Translations under genes and position numbers: made by a program
In this document: positions 7,920 to 16,000 of the stretch, one piece after another
Numbering within the stretch: the first letter of the stretch is position 1
Layout: each line of letters begins with the position of its first letter
The notes under the pieces: generated by a model
Databases searched by the model: none
Told to the model about the DNA's origin: nothing
What the model saw: the letters and a program-made list of their open reading frames with translations, nothing else
Source of the DNA: Pedomonas mirosovicensis
Lineage (GTDB): Bacteria; Pseudomonadota; Alphaproteobacteria; Sphingomonadales; Sphingomonadaceae
DNA length: 64,000 nt
Direction of reading: 5' to 3'
Assembly (NCBI RefSeq): GCF_022569295.1
Contig: NZ_JAKFIA010000001.1
Span: forward strand, 2,371,001 to 2,435,000

Positions 7920-8363
7920 ATGACCGCGGTGCTCAACACCATTGGCGTCTACATCGCCTTACTGATCGTGTTTCGTATCGCCGGCCGGCGCAGCCTCGGC
8001 AATATCACCAACTTCGACGTAGTCGTGCTGCTCATCATCAGCGAGTCCGTCCAGCAGGCGCTGATCCGGGACGACTACTCCTTCACCAATGCGCTGATTG
8101 TCTTCGTGACGCTGGTCACGCTCGATGTCGGCCTGTCGCTCCTGCGTCTCCAGTTCCGGCAGATCGATGCCTACATTCAGGGCGTGCCCACCATTTTGAT
8201 CGAGGAAGGCCAGTGCCGCACGGAGGCGATGCGACGGGCGCGGGTGGATCTGGCAGACATCATGGAATCGGCCCGCCTAAAACATGGCCTGGAACGGCTG
8301 GATCAGATCCGCTTCGCCATTCTGGAAACCAACGGCGAAATCTCCATCATTCCCTCGAAATAA
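7920..8363 (+). CDS. DUF421 (YetF-like) membrane protein
   Basis: 147 residues from ATG 7920. Three hydrophobic segments (about 5-22, 38-52, 62-80) are followed by the conserved cytosolic DUF421 region: RPGRRSLGN-like GRRSLGNITNFD, the LIEEGQ segment, and ILETNGEISIIPSK at the end. Family members such as Bacillus YetF/YrbG-type proteins are membrane proteins of unknown function. Second gene of the EcfG-driven pair. It ends 9 nt before the convergent ligD gene. Confidence 0.85.
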   Translation: MTAVLNTIGVYIALLIVFRIAGRRSLGNITNFDVVVLLIISESVQQALIRDDYSFTNALIVFVTLVTLDVGLSLLRLQFRQIDAYIQGVPTILIEEGQCRTEAMRRARVDLADIMESARLKHGLERLDQIRFAILETNGEISIIPSK

Positions 8364-8372
8364 TGGCAGGGT

Positions 8373-9239
8373 TCACGGCAGCTTGGGCAAGGGGCGGCGC
8401 GCGGCATCAAAGCCGTCCCACGGATCGCGCGCGAGCGATGCGAGCCGTTCGGGCATGTTTTCCACGGTAAAGGCATCCGCCCGCACGCCCGCCTCCACCT
8501 CGGCCCATGTAACCGGTGCCGCCACGGCCGCGCCCGGCCGCGCGCGCGGGCAATAGGCCGCAACGGATGTGGTGCCCCGGCCATTTCGCAGATAATCAAT
8601 AAAAATCCGACCCTGACGGCGGTCCTTGGCCGACTGGGCGGTCAGCCGCTCCGGCTCGTCCTCGGCCAGGCGCTTGGAGAAATCCCGCGCGAAGTCCCGC
8701 ACCTGTTCCCACTCCGCCGTGGCATCGAGCGGCGCAATGACATGCAACCCCTTGCCGCCTGATGTCTTGGCAAAGGCGGCCAGTCCCAGATCCTCCAATT
8801 TCTTGCGAAGCAGCAGCGCCGCTGCGGTCACTTCATCCCAGTCAATAGATGGGTCGGGATCGAGATCAAAAATCAGATGATCCGCATGCTCGATGTCATC
8901 GGCCTTTGCCGACCAGGGGTGGATTTCAAGAACGCTCAATTGCACAAGCCCGGCCAAGCCAGTGAAATCGTCAATCACAGGTGCCAGGTCATTGGCCTCG
9001 TCAAGCGTGACAGTGCGAATTCCCTCCGGCAGACTTTGCGCCGCATGTTTCTGGAAAAAGCAGCTTTCGCCGACGCCATCCGGGCAGCGCAACAGCGCCA
9101 GCGGGCGCCCGACGACATGGGGCTCCATCCAGCGCCACACGGCGACATAGTATTCGAGCAAGCCCTGTTTGGTCAGCCCCGTGTCCGGCCACAGCACACG
9201 CTCCGGACTGGTGAGGGAATGGCGGGAGGCATCGGGCAT
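8373..9239 (-). CDS. ligD: LigD-type NHEJ polymerase (stand-alone)
   Basis: 288 residues that make up only the primase-polymerase (LigD-Pol) domain: WPDTGLTKQGLLEYY, LHPWSAKADDIEHADHLIFDLDP with the catalytic D-x-D, KTSGGKGLHVIAPL, and QSAKDRRQGRIFIDYLRN. In bacterial non-homologous end joining this enzyme fills gaps at broken ends held by Ku. The usual ligase and phosphoesterase domains are absent, so a separate ligase must act elsewhere in the genome. Located 51 nt downstream of ku on the same strand, giving a two-gene NHEJ unit inside the stress island. Confidence 0.92.
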   Translation of the reverse strand: MPDASRHSLTSPERVLWPDTGLTKQGLLEYYVAVWRWMEPHVVGRPLALLRCPDGVGESCFFQKHAAQSLPEGIRTVTLDEANDLAPVIDDFTGLAGLVQLSVLEIHPWSAKADDIEHADHLIFDLDPDPSIDWDEVTAAALLLRKKLEDLGLAAFAKTSGGKGLHVIAPLDATAEWEQVRDFARDFSKRLAEDEPERLTAQSAKDRRQGRIFIDYLRNGRGTTSVAAYCPRARPGAAVAAPVTWAEVEAGVRADAFTVENMPERLASLARDPWDGFDAARRPLPKLP

Positions 9240-9290
9240 GAAAATCTCACAGCAAGAGCAGGGCAGATGAAAAAACAGAGCCGGACACGG

Positions 9291-10199
9291 CTACTTGCGG
9301 CCGGAGGCACGCTGCCGGGGAGGACTTTGTGCGACGCTGGCCCTTCGGCCCGCACCGCTGGAGACGCCGCGAGCGCCGGGAACGCCCGAGCCACGCGGGG
9401 AGCCACCCCCGCGGGGTGATCCGCCCCCGCCCATCGTCGCAAGGCTCTGGCGCAGGGCCTCGTAGAGATCGACCACATTGGCGGGCAAGCTGACCGGCGG
9501 CTGGGGCAACTGGCGCCCCGCCTCCTTGGCCTTGATGAGGTTAATCAGCGCCTCTTCATAACGATCAGCGAAGGTTTCAGGCGCGAACGGCGCAGCGCGG
9601 GTTTGAATGATATGGCTTGCCAATGCCACCATCTCGGGTTCGGCCGAAACCTGCTCGACCGTGCTGGCGATCTCATTCAGGTCCCGCACCTCATAATTAA
9701 AGCGCAGCGCGGTCATCACCAGAATGCCGGCGCGCGGTTGCAGCAGCACGGGACGCTCGCGCCGCTGCAAGACAATGCTGCCGAGCCCGGCCATGCCGCT
9801 CACATCCATGGCATCGCGGATCAGCGCGAAGGCCTCCTCCCCCGCGCCGGGCTCGGGCACCAGGGCATAGGCCATGTCGAAATAAAGCGGATCTACTTCC
9901 TCCGGGCGGCAGAAGCTGTGGATATCGATCACGCGCGTCGCCTCAAGCGCGATGGAGTCCAGCTCCTCGTCCTCGATCACCACGTAATCGCCCTCGGCAA
10001 CCTCGTAGCCCTTTACCTGATCCTCAGGCTCGACGGGCTCGCGCGTCTCAGCGTCGATATACAAGCGGCGCACCCGGTTGCCGGTCTTGCGGTTCAACGT
10101 GTTGAAGGAAATGCGTTCTGATTGCCTGACCAGGCTGTGCAATGCCACAGCGCAGGACACCAGGGAGAGCTTCAAATATCCCTGCCAGAGTGCGCGCAT
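9291..10199 (-). CDS. ku: Ku DNA end-binding protein
   Basis: 302 residues from ATG 10199 (GGAGGGAG 5-12 nt before it); the longer reading upstream is not coding. Begins RALWQGYLKLSLVSCAVALH, typical of bacterial Ku, and has the ring-forming core with PVLLQPRAGILVMTALRFNYEVR. The C-terminus is a Gly/Ser/Arg-rich, basic tail (about 265-302), like the extended tails that aid DNA threading in other bacterial Ku proteins. Ku homodimers encircle broken ends and recruit LigD. I found only poor EcfG-like sequences upstream, so stress regulation is not demonstrated for this pair. Confidence 0.93.
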   Translation of the reverse strand: MRALWQGYLKLSLVSCAVALHSLVRQSERISFNTLNRKTGNRVRRLYIDAETREPVEPEDQVKGYEVAEGDYVVIEDEELDSIALEATRVIDIHSFCRPEEVDPLYFDMAYALVPEPGAGEEAFALIRDAMDVSGMAGLGSIVLQRRERPVLLQPRAGILVMTALRFNYEVRDLNEIASTVEQVSAEPEMVALASHIIQTRAAPFAPETFADRYEEALINLIKAKEAGRQLPQPPVSLPANVVDLYEALRQSLATMGGGGSPRGGGSPRGSGVPGARGVSSGAGRRASVAQSPPRQRASGRK

Positions 10200-10412
10200 C
10201 TGTGCTCCCTCCCGGCGTGTTGCAACGCGGCCCGACCACGGGCGCGGCTTGAAGCGGAACAGCACTTTTCCCGAAAAATTCCGCACGAAAAAACTGTCGT
10301 TCCGCCTTTGTCGCGCGGTGATTTTCCTCAACCTTGAAAAGCGCGGCAGCAGGACTCTTGGTTCCGTGAATAATATAGTCAGCTTAGGTTCGTGACGTAC
10401 CGTTATGGCAAC

Positions 10413-10437
10413 GGAACCTTGGATAAAATCTCGCGTT
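10413..10437 (+). promoter_or_regulatory. EcfG-type promoter of glycosyltransferase gene
   Basis: GGAAC (10413-10417), 16-base spacer, CGTT (10434-10437), 60 nt before ATG 10498 and divergent from ku. Confidence 0.75.
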
Positions 10438-10497
10438 TGGATCACGAAGGATCGGCAGTTTTCTCTGCCTCCGCCGTTGTAAAAGGATGAGTCGTCA

Positions 10498-11757
10498 ATG
10501 CCCCTCCTTGAACTGACGCAAACACCGGAATGGGCGGGTTATCCCAAATATTCCGCGGTCATTGGCGTTCCTGTTCATAACGAAGAACATTACATCGCCC
10601 GCAGCTTGAGACTGCTCGATCATCAGATCGATCCGATGGATGATTTTGCGATTGTCTTGCTGCTCAACAACTGCACCGACAGCACGCTGACGGTCGTGCG
10701 CTCGCTGGCGCAGGACCTCAAGCATGACGTTTATGTGTGCGACATTCCCCTGCCCAAAAATCTTGCCCACGCCGGCATGGCCCGCAAGCTGGCCATGGAT
10801 GCGGCCGCGCGGCTGACCGAGCCCCATGGCATCGTGCTTACGACCGACGCCGACGCGGTGGTGGCGGATGACTGGCTGGCGATGACCCGCAAGCATGTGG
10901 CCAACGGCGCAGAAGGCGTCAGCGGCTTCGTGCAGCACAACCCGGCCGAAAAGAACGAATGGCCGCAGGAGTTGAAGGAGCGGACCGACCTGGAGTGCAC
11001 TTACGAGAACCTGCTCGCCGAGCTGTATTCGCTGCTCGACCCCCGGCCGCATAACCCATGGCCGAACCACATGATTACGCTCGGCGCGAGCCTGGCGGCA
11101 ACGCGCGAGGCCTACCAGAAGTGCGGCGGCGTTCCGCCCATTCCCTGCGGGGAGGACCGCGCGTTCATTGCCGCGCTGGAGCGCATCGACGCTAGGGTGC
11201 AGTTCCCGCGCGATGTGGTGGCCTACACCTCCAGCCGTCTTGCCGGACGCGCCGACGGCGGCATGGCCGCCACCCTCAAGGCGCGGGCGAATGACCCCAG
11301 CCTGCCCTGCGACCCGCTTCTCGAGCCGGTGGCCCTTGCCTGCAAGCGCGCTGAATGGCGGCGCACCCTGCGGGACATCTGGCCGGCGGCGCTACCGGCA
11401 GCCTGGGCCCAGACACTGAAAATCGCTCCGGCCCGATTGCGGGCGGCATGGGCCGCGCCCAGCTTCGGGCAGGCGTGGCAGTGCATTGAAGCCGCCAGCC
11501 CGGAACTGGCGCGCCAATGCCTCACCATGGACACGCTGCGTGAGGAACTTCAGAAGCTGGAAGCCCTGGTGGCACGGCTGCGGTTGCAGCAGATCGCCCA
11601 GCAGAACGAGGTCCGACCCGTTGCCAATGGCCAGCGCGTCTCACCCGGATACATGGACCGGGCCGCCAGCGTCGCCGCCAAGGCCGTCGCGGCCACAGCA
11701 ATTGCCAAGCCTCTTGCCGAACCGCCCGCAGCAACCGCGGCCGGCACAACATCCTGA
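10498..11757 (+). CDS. Family 2 glycosyltransferase
   Basis: 419 residues. The N-terminal half is a GT-A fold: VIGVPVHNEEHYIARSL at the nucleotide-sugar site, LLNNCTDST, and a metal-binding TTDADAVV (about residue 120). The GEDRAF segment near residue 215 fits the acceptor-side acidic motif. The C-terminal 150 residues are Ala-rich and helical with no obvious domain. No membrane segment is seen, so it is cytosolic. Sugar and acceptor cannot be inferred. A perfect EcfG promoter and the nearby NHEJ genes place it in the stress regulon; relatives often occur in stress-island clusters. Confidence 0.85.
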   Translation: MPLLELTQTPEWAGYPKYSAVIGVPVHNEEHYIARSLRLLDHQIDPMDDFAIVLLLNNCTDSTLTVVRSLAQDLKHDVYVCDIPLPKNLAHAGMARKLAMDAAARLTEPHGIVLTTDADAVVADDWLAMTRKHVANGAEGVSGFVQHNPAEKNEWPQELKERTDLECTYENLLAELYSLLDPRPHNPWPNHMITLGASLAATREAYQKCGGVPPIPCGEDRAFIAALERIDARVQFPRDVVAYTSSRLAGRADGGMAATLKARANDPSLPCDPLLEPVALACKRAEWRRTLRDIWPAALPAAWAQTLKIAPARLRAAWAAPSFGQAWQCIEAASPELARQCLTMDTLREELQKLEALVARLRLQQIAQQNEVRPVANGQRVSPGYMDRAASVAAKAVAATAIAKPLAEPPAATAAGTTS

Positions 11758-12026
11758 GGCCTTGCCGTCACAAGCGGCGCAGCACTCAGGATCGGCATTT
11801 CGACCGGCCAGTCGGCAACTCTCCGGCTGGCCGGTTTGTTTGGTCTCCAGCGCGCGTCCGCCTTGCCGGACGGGACGCAATTTGCCGCCTCGCGCTCAAT
11901 GAGTGGAGCGACGGCGAGACTCCGTTCGTTTTCTTCAAAGGCGGGCAGCAAGCGCTGAAACGCGGCTTTTGGCCCGCCGCGTGAGTTTGGCGCTTCCCCC
12001 TTTCCCAAAGTCATCAGGAGATGATC

Positions 12027-14234
12027 ATGAGCCAGCGAGACCAATTCGGCGGACAAAAATCAGAAGAACAACGCACCCCTGGATCCACCTCAACCAATCA
12101 GACGCACGGCCACCAGGGCACCTACGGACAGGGCGAGGTCGGCTCCAGCCAGGAAACCCAGAGCCCATCAGGCCTGGGACACAGCTCCGGTTCGCAGGGC
12201 GGATACAGCCACCGTGAGCGCCAGGATCTTGGCTCTCAAAGCGGATCCGAACAATACCGTCAGAGCGGCCATGACGAAGGCTATTCTTCCGGCCGCAGCA
12301 TGGGCGGCGGCGGCACCTTGGGTGGCGGCATGGGCGGCTATGGCCAGGCTGCCGGCAGCTACGGCCAGACTGGCATGAGCGGCTATGGCCAGTCCACGGG
12401 CGGCATCTATGGCGGCGGCACCTCGGGCGAGCGCAGCTCCAGCCAGTTTGGCCAGGGACAGTCGCCGGGCAGCTCGAGCCAGAGCTACGGCCAGGGATCG
12501 CAGTCGGGCTATGGCGGCCATGGCCAGTCTTACGGCAGCCAAGGCTATGGCGGCTATGGCAGCCAGAGCTATGGCGGCATGGGCCAGGGCAGCCAGAACA
12601 CCGGCAGCGCAGGCTACGGCGGCATTGGCGGAACTGGCGGCTATGGTAGCCAGAGCGGCTACGGCGGCCAGAGCCAGGGCTACGGCGCGCTGGGCCAGAG
12701 CCAGGGTCATGGGGCGATCGGCCAGAGCTATGCCACCCAGGGCATTGATGACGGCAGCCGCGGCTACCAGAGCGGCTACGGCAGCTTCAGCCAGGGTGGC
12801 CAGTTTGGTCAGGGCAGCCAGTTCGGCCAGGGCGGCCAGTTCGGAGGGTACGGGAGCCAGGGCTATGGTGGCCAAGGCTACGGCGGCCAGAGCGGCTACG
12901 GCGGAACGCAAGGGAGCCAGAGCAGCCAGAGCAGCTATGGCAACCAAAGCCATCAGGGCGGAAGCCTGAGCCAGAGCACCTACGGTGGCTCGGGCTATGC
13001 CAGCGGCTATGGCGCAGGTTATGGCAGTCAACAGGGCCAGCAGGGCTACGGCGGCCAGGGCGGCTATGGTGGACAAAGCGGCCAGGGCAGCCACGGCGGC
13101 ACCGGCTACGGCAGCCAGCAGGGTTATGGCGGCCTGAGCCAGGCCAGCGGCATCGGTGGCAGCAGCTATGGCGGCCAGAGCTACGGTGGTCAGGGTTACA
13201 GCGGCCAAGGCTACGGTGGTGGCGGCATGGGTTATAGCGGCACCGGCGGCGGCTACAGCGCCGCGAGCGGCTATGGCGGTTCGGGCAGCCCCGGCTACGG
13301 CGGAGGCATGGGCGGTGGCGGCGGCGCCAGCATGGGCGGCTATGGCCAGGGCAGCTACGGCCAGGGCGGCTATAGCGGCAGCCAGGCCGGCCAGGGTGGC
13401 TATGGCTACGGCGGGCTCGGCACCGGCCAAAATTGGCAGAGCCAGAACTATGGCGGCTACAGCCCAGGCTATATGAGCAGCCATGGTATGGGCGGCCAGG
13501 CCCACGGTTATGGCGGTCAGGGCTACGGCGGCCAGCAAGGCTACGGTGGCCAGGGCAGTGATTACGGCACCCAAAGCTACGGCGGCCATGGCGGCCAGAG
13601 CAGCGCTTATGGCAGCCAGGACTACGGCCAAGGCTACGGCGGACAAGGCTATGGTGGCGGTTACGGAGCCCAGAGCTACGGCCAAGGCTACGGCGGCCAC
13701 AGCGGCTACAGCAGCTCCAGCATGGGCGGCGGCACATCGCAGGGCGCCTATGGTGGCCAGCAGACGCCGCGCGGTCATGTCGATGAAGACTACTACCACT
13801 GGCGCGAGAGCCAGCTGAAGGCCTTCGACCAGGACTATGACGAATGGCGCCGGGAGCGCCAGAAGCGCTTCAGCTCCGAATTCGACGAGTGGCGCCGCAG
13901 CCGCTCGCCGTCCTCCACCTCCCTGGGCGCTACCGGCAGCGGGAGCGACCAAGGCACGCTGGGCAGCTCGTCCGGCATGGGTAGCGCCACCGGCAGCAGC
14001 ACGGCGGGCCTGTCGTCGGGCAGCTCCGCAACGGGCAGCCAGTCCTCCGGCGCTTCTGCGAGCGGCATGTCCTCCGACCCGACCGGCTCGCGCGGCCTGG
14101 GCGACGACACCGACACGGGCACCGAGCACAGCGCCGCATCCGGCACCAGCCGGAGCGCCAGCGGCTCACGCAGCGGGTCGGCCTCCGACAAGTCGACATC
14201 CTCGACCAGCCGGGGATCGAGCGAGCGCAAGTAA
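12027..14234 (+). CDS. Giant Gly/Tyr/Ser/Gln low-complexity (prion-like) protein
   Basis: 735 residues; ATG 12027 is chosen because AGGAG (12016-12020) lies 6 nt before it, while ATG 12021 abuts it. Three parts are visible. Residues 1-90 are polar (Gln, Ser, Gly, Glu). Residues about 95-580 are a low-complexity array of SYGGQ, GYGG, YGQ and SQG units with Tyr spaced every 3-8 residues and almost no charge. Residues about 584-630 are a charged aromatic block (YYHWRESQLKAFDQDYDEWRRERQ, then EFDEWRR), a motif I recall in alphaproteobacterial stress proteins, followed by a Ser/Gly/Thr tail. No signal peptide or membrane helix, so it is cytosolic. Composition resembles FUS-type phase-separating domains. 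No EcfG promoter was found upstream. Confidence 0.8.
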   Translation: MSQRDQFGGQKSEEQRTPGSTSTNQTHGHQGTYGQGEVGSSQETQSPSGLGHSSGSQGGYSHRERQDLGSQSGSEQYRQSGHDEGYSSGRSMGGGGTLGGGMGGYGQAAGSYGQTGMSGYGQSTGGIYGGGTSGERSSSQFGQGQSPGSSSQSYGQGSQSGYGGHGQSYGSQGYGGYGSQSYGGMGQGSQNTGSAGYGGIGGTGGYGSQSGYGGQSQGYGALGQSQGHGAIGQSYATQGIDDGSRGYQSGYGSFSQGGQFGQGSQFGQGGQFGGYGSQGYGGQGYGGQSGYGGTQGSQSSQSSYGNQSHQGGSLSQSTYGGSGYASGYGAGYGSQQGQQGYGGQGGYGGQSGQGSHGGTGYGSQQGYGGLSQASGIGGSSYGGQSYGGQGYSGQGYGGGGMGYSGTGGGYSAASGYGGSGSPGYGGGMGGGGGASMGGYGQGSYGQGGYSGSQAGQGGYGYGGLGTGQNWQSQNYGGYSPGYMSSHGMGGQAHGYGGQGYGGQQGYGGQGSDYGTQSYGGHGGQSSAYGSQDYGQGYGGQGYGGGYGAQSYGQGYGGHSGYSSSSMGGGTSQGAYGGQQTPRGHVDEDYYHWRESQLKAFDQDYDEWRRERQKRFSSEFDEWRRSRSPSSTSLGATGSGSDQGTLGSSSGMGSATGSSTAGLSSGSSATGSQSSGASASGMSSDPTGSRGLGDDTDTGTEHSAASGTSRSASGSRSGSASDKSTSSTSRGSSERK
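12300..13770 (+). repeat. Coding repeat array (SYGGQ/GYGGQ units)
   Basis: Imperfect tandem repeats of short units such as ggctacggcggccag encode the Gly/Tyr/Gln/Ser array. Synonymous positions vary (tat/tac, ggc/ggt, cag/caa), so the repetition is held at protein level. Confidence 0.8.
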
Positions 14235-14248
14235 CGGCAGCCAGGGCG

Positions 14249-14277
14249 CGTCGGGGCAGGGCCGCCCCGCCCCGACG
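14249..14277. other. Intergenic hairpin
   Basis: CGTCGGGGC (14249-14257) pairs perfectly with GCCCCGACG (14269-14277) between the low-complexity gene and the DUF892 gene. There is no T-tract, so it may protect or process the mRNA rather than terminate it. Confidence 0.5.
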
Positions 14278-14298
14278 CCCGCCCAAGGATGAACCCTC

Positions 14299-14931
14299 AT
14301 GGATGATAACACCCTACTGGATGTCTACCTCGACGAACTGAAGGACATGTGGAACGCCAACGAGCAGATGCGCGACTTCGTGATCGAGATGGCCGATGCC
14401 GCGGGCAACCGCCGCCTGTCCGAACTGCTGAAGGGCGTTATCACCCGTCTGGAGGCCCGCAGCCGCAGCATCCGCGAGCTTCTTGCCAAGCATGGCGAGC
14501 AGGACGAACCAACCCTTAGCATGGCCATGCAGGGGTTGGTGCGCCAGGCGCGCGACGAAGCTCTGGAAAAACCGCTCACCGAGGCCTCGCGCGATGTAGT
14601 GATTATCGCCCGGATCCAACGCATGTCCCATTACTGCATCGCCGCCTACGGCACGGCGCGCGCCCTTGCCGAAGCGCTCGGCCTGAGCGCCGATGCCGAA
14701 ACTCTGTCCACCGACCTCGACAAGGTTTATGCCAGCGACGAATTGCTCACCCACCTTGCCGAAACTGCCATCAACCCCGCCTCCGCCAAGGAGAAAGACA
14801 AGGATGAGGAGGAAGACGACGAGGACGACGAGGCAGATGATTTCAGCCTCGTCGAGGAGAAGGATGGCTTCGACGAGGAAGACATAAACGGCGAAGATGA
14901 GGATGATGAAGACGAGGGGCGCCTGAAGTAA
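14299..14931 (+). CDS. YciF-like DUF892 ferritin-like protein
   Basis: 210 residues. Residues 1-155 match the YciE/YciF (DUF892) family: LLDVYLDELKDMWNANEQM at the start, then helices with RLEARSRSIRELL, ARIQRMSHYCIAAYGTARALAEALG and LTHLAETAINP. The family forms a ferritin-like diiron bundle and is induced by stress. The last 50 residues are almost entirely Asp and Glu, an unusual acidic tail that could bind cations or basic partners. It lies 64 nt after the low-complexity gene, probably in the same transcript. Confidence 0.85.
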   Translation: MDDNTLLDVYLDELKDMWNANEQMRDFVIEMADAAGNRRLSELLKGVITRLEARSRSIRELLAKHGEQDEPTLSMAMQGLVRQARDEALEKPLTEASRDVVIIARIQRMSHYCIAAYGTARALAEALGLSADAETLSTDLDKVYASDELLTHLAETAINPASAKEKDKDEEEDDEDDEADDFSLVEEKDGFDEEDINGEDEDDEDEGRLK

Positions 14932-15037
14932 CGCTCCCGCCACGAGGCAATGCCACTGCCTCCGGCCCTCCTGCCCTGGCCTTCAGACCCGGGGCCCGCG
15001 ACGGATACCCCAGGTCTGGGCCCATGCCCGCAATGTC

Positions 15038-15541
15038 TCAGGACAGAAGGGATTTGAGCATCCAAGCATTCTTCTCGTGCGCGCCGATGCGGCCGATGAG
15101 CATGTCCTCGGTGAACTTGTCCTGCGCGTCCTGCGCGGCATTCGAGAATTCGCGGAACCGCTTCGCCAGCGCCTCATTGTCCGCAATGAGGGCCCGCAGC
15201 ATCTCCTCGGAGGACTTGATGGTGCTTTCCACTTCGATGATGCTGAATTGGCGGAACTCGGCAAACCCGGCCGGAACCGGATAGCCCAGCCCGCGGATGC
15301 GCTCCGCCAGAGCATCAATGGCCTCGTCCAAATCCTCGTACTGTTGCTCGGTCAGCTTGTGGATGCCGTAGAAGTTCGGGCCGACAATGTTCCAGTGCGT
15401 TCCCAAGGTCTTCAGGTACAGGCTGAAGGTATCGGCCACGGCGCGGCAAAGGGCATCCGCCAGTCGGCCGATCATGGCCTGATCGATGCCAGTATCAAGG
15501 GTTTGCACGGTGGCAGTGTGGGTCGGTTCATTGCTGATCAC
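15038..15541 (-). CDS. dps: Dps ferritin-like DNA-protection protein
   Basis: 167 residues starting at GTG 15541; AAAAGGAGT ends 6 nt upstream, so the longer TTG reading is rejected. The signature TLGTHWNIVGPNFYGIHKLTEQQYEDLDEAIDALAERIRGLG carries the ferroxidase residues (His and Asp/Glu) of Dps dodecamers, which oxidise and store iron with peroxide and shield DNA in stationary phase. ARIGAHEKNAWMLKS-like GAHEKNAWMLKS closes the protein. A perfect EcfG promoter at 15600-15624 predicts general stress induction. Confidence 0.93.
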   Translation of the reverse strand: MISNEPTHTATVQTLDTGIDQAMIGRLADALCRAVADTFSLYLKTLGTHWNIVGPNFYGIHKLTEQQYEDLDEAIDALAERIRGLGYPVPAGFAEFRQFSIIEVESTIKSSEEMLRALIADNEALAKRFREFSNAAQDAQDKFTEDMLIGRIGAHEKNAWMLKSLLS

Positions 15542-15599
15542 AGGGCGACTCCTTTTCAGCTTTTTTGTCTTGGGCAAAAGCGCCGTCTCTTGACCGGCT

Positions 15600-15624
15600 A
15601 ACGCGACACATCCGCCCCCGTTCC
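15600..15624 (-). promoter_or_regulatory. EcfG-type promoter of dps
   Basis: Minus strand: GGAAC (complement of 15620-15624), 16-base spacer, CGTT (complement of 15600-15603), about 60 nt from the dps start. Confidence 0.78.
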
Positions 15625-16000
15625 CGCCCTACCCCCCCATCGGCATGGCTGCGGTCAGGCGTCGCACATCGAAACTTGGGGGAACAAACCGCGGCGCGGG
15701 GAATTTTGCGAAAATGCGGTCGGTGGGGGTGCCAGCGGCCAACAACAAACCATTTTTATAAACAACGTAATCATGCAGGCAGTCCTTGCCAGCTGGGCAA
15801 TCCGCTTGCGGAGCCGCCCGCGGCCGGGAAGGGGGCAATATGCCAAAGACGAGATGCCGGTGGTCAGCCACGCCAATCCGGCGCGACCACCTTGCCGTGC
15901 GCGTGACGCACGCAGCGATGCCGCCACGCGCGCGCGGGCGGCGGCTCGCCCGGCAAATCGGCCGTAATTCTGATTTTCTTAAGGCTTCCTGTGCCATAAA
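15625..16000. other. Intergenic region between dps and kinase gene
   Basis: About 375 nt with no convincing gene on either strand. A GGAAC at about 15691 has no CGTT at the right spacing, so no EcfG promoter for the kinase operon is evident. Confidence 0.5.

Noticed and set aside
10260-10370. EcfG promoter for ku
   Set aside because: Only GGAAC-N17-CGCT and unrelated GTTCC sites are present; none matches consensus in both elements.
12300-13770. Possible CRISPR-like or minisatellite array
   Set aside because: Units are 9-15 bp, variable and in frame; there are no constant repeats with unique spacers and no cas genes.
12168-14129. Long minus-strand open frame of 653 codons rich in Ala
   Set aside because: It is the antisense shadow of the Gly/Tyr/Gln repeat gene; the plus strand has a good ribosome-binding site, a sensible C-terminal domain and codon variation that preserves its amino acids.
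15688-15720. EcfG promoter for the GSR kinase operon
   Set aside because: GGAAC is followed by ATTT-like sequence at the proper distance, not CGTT.
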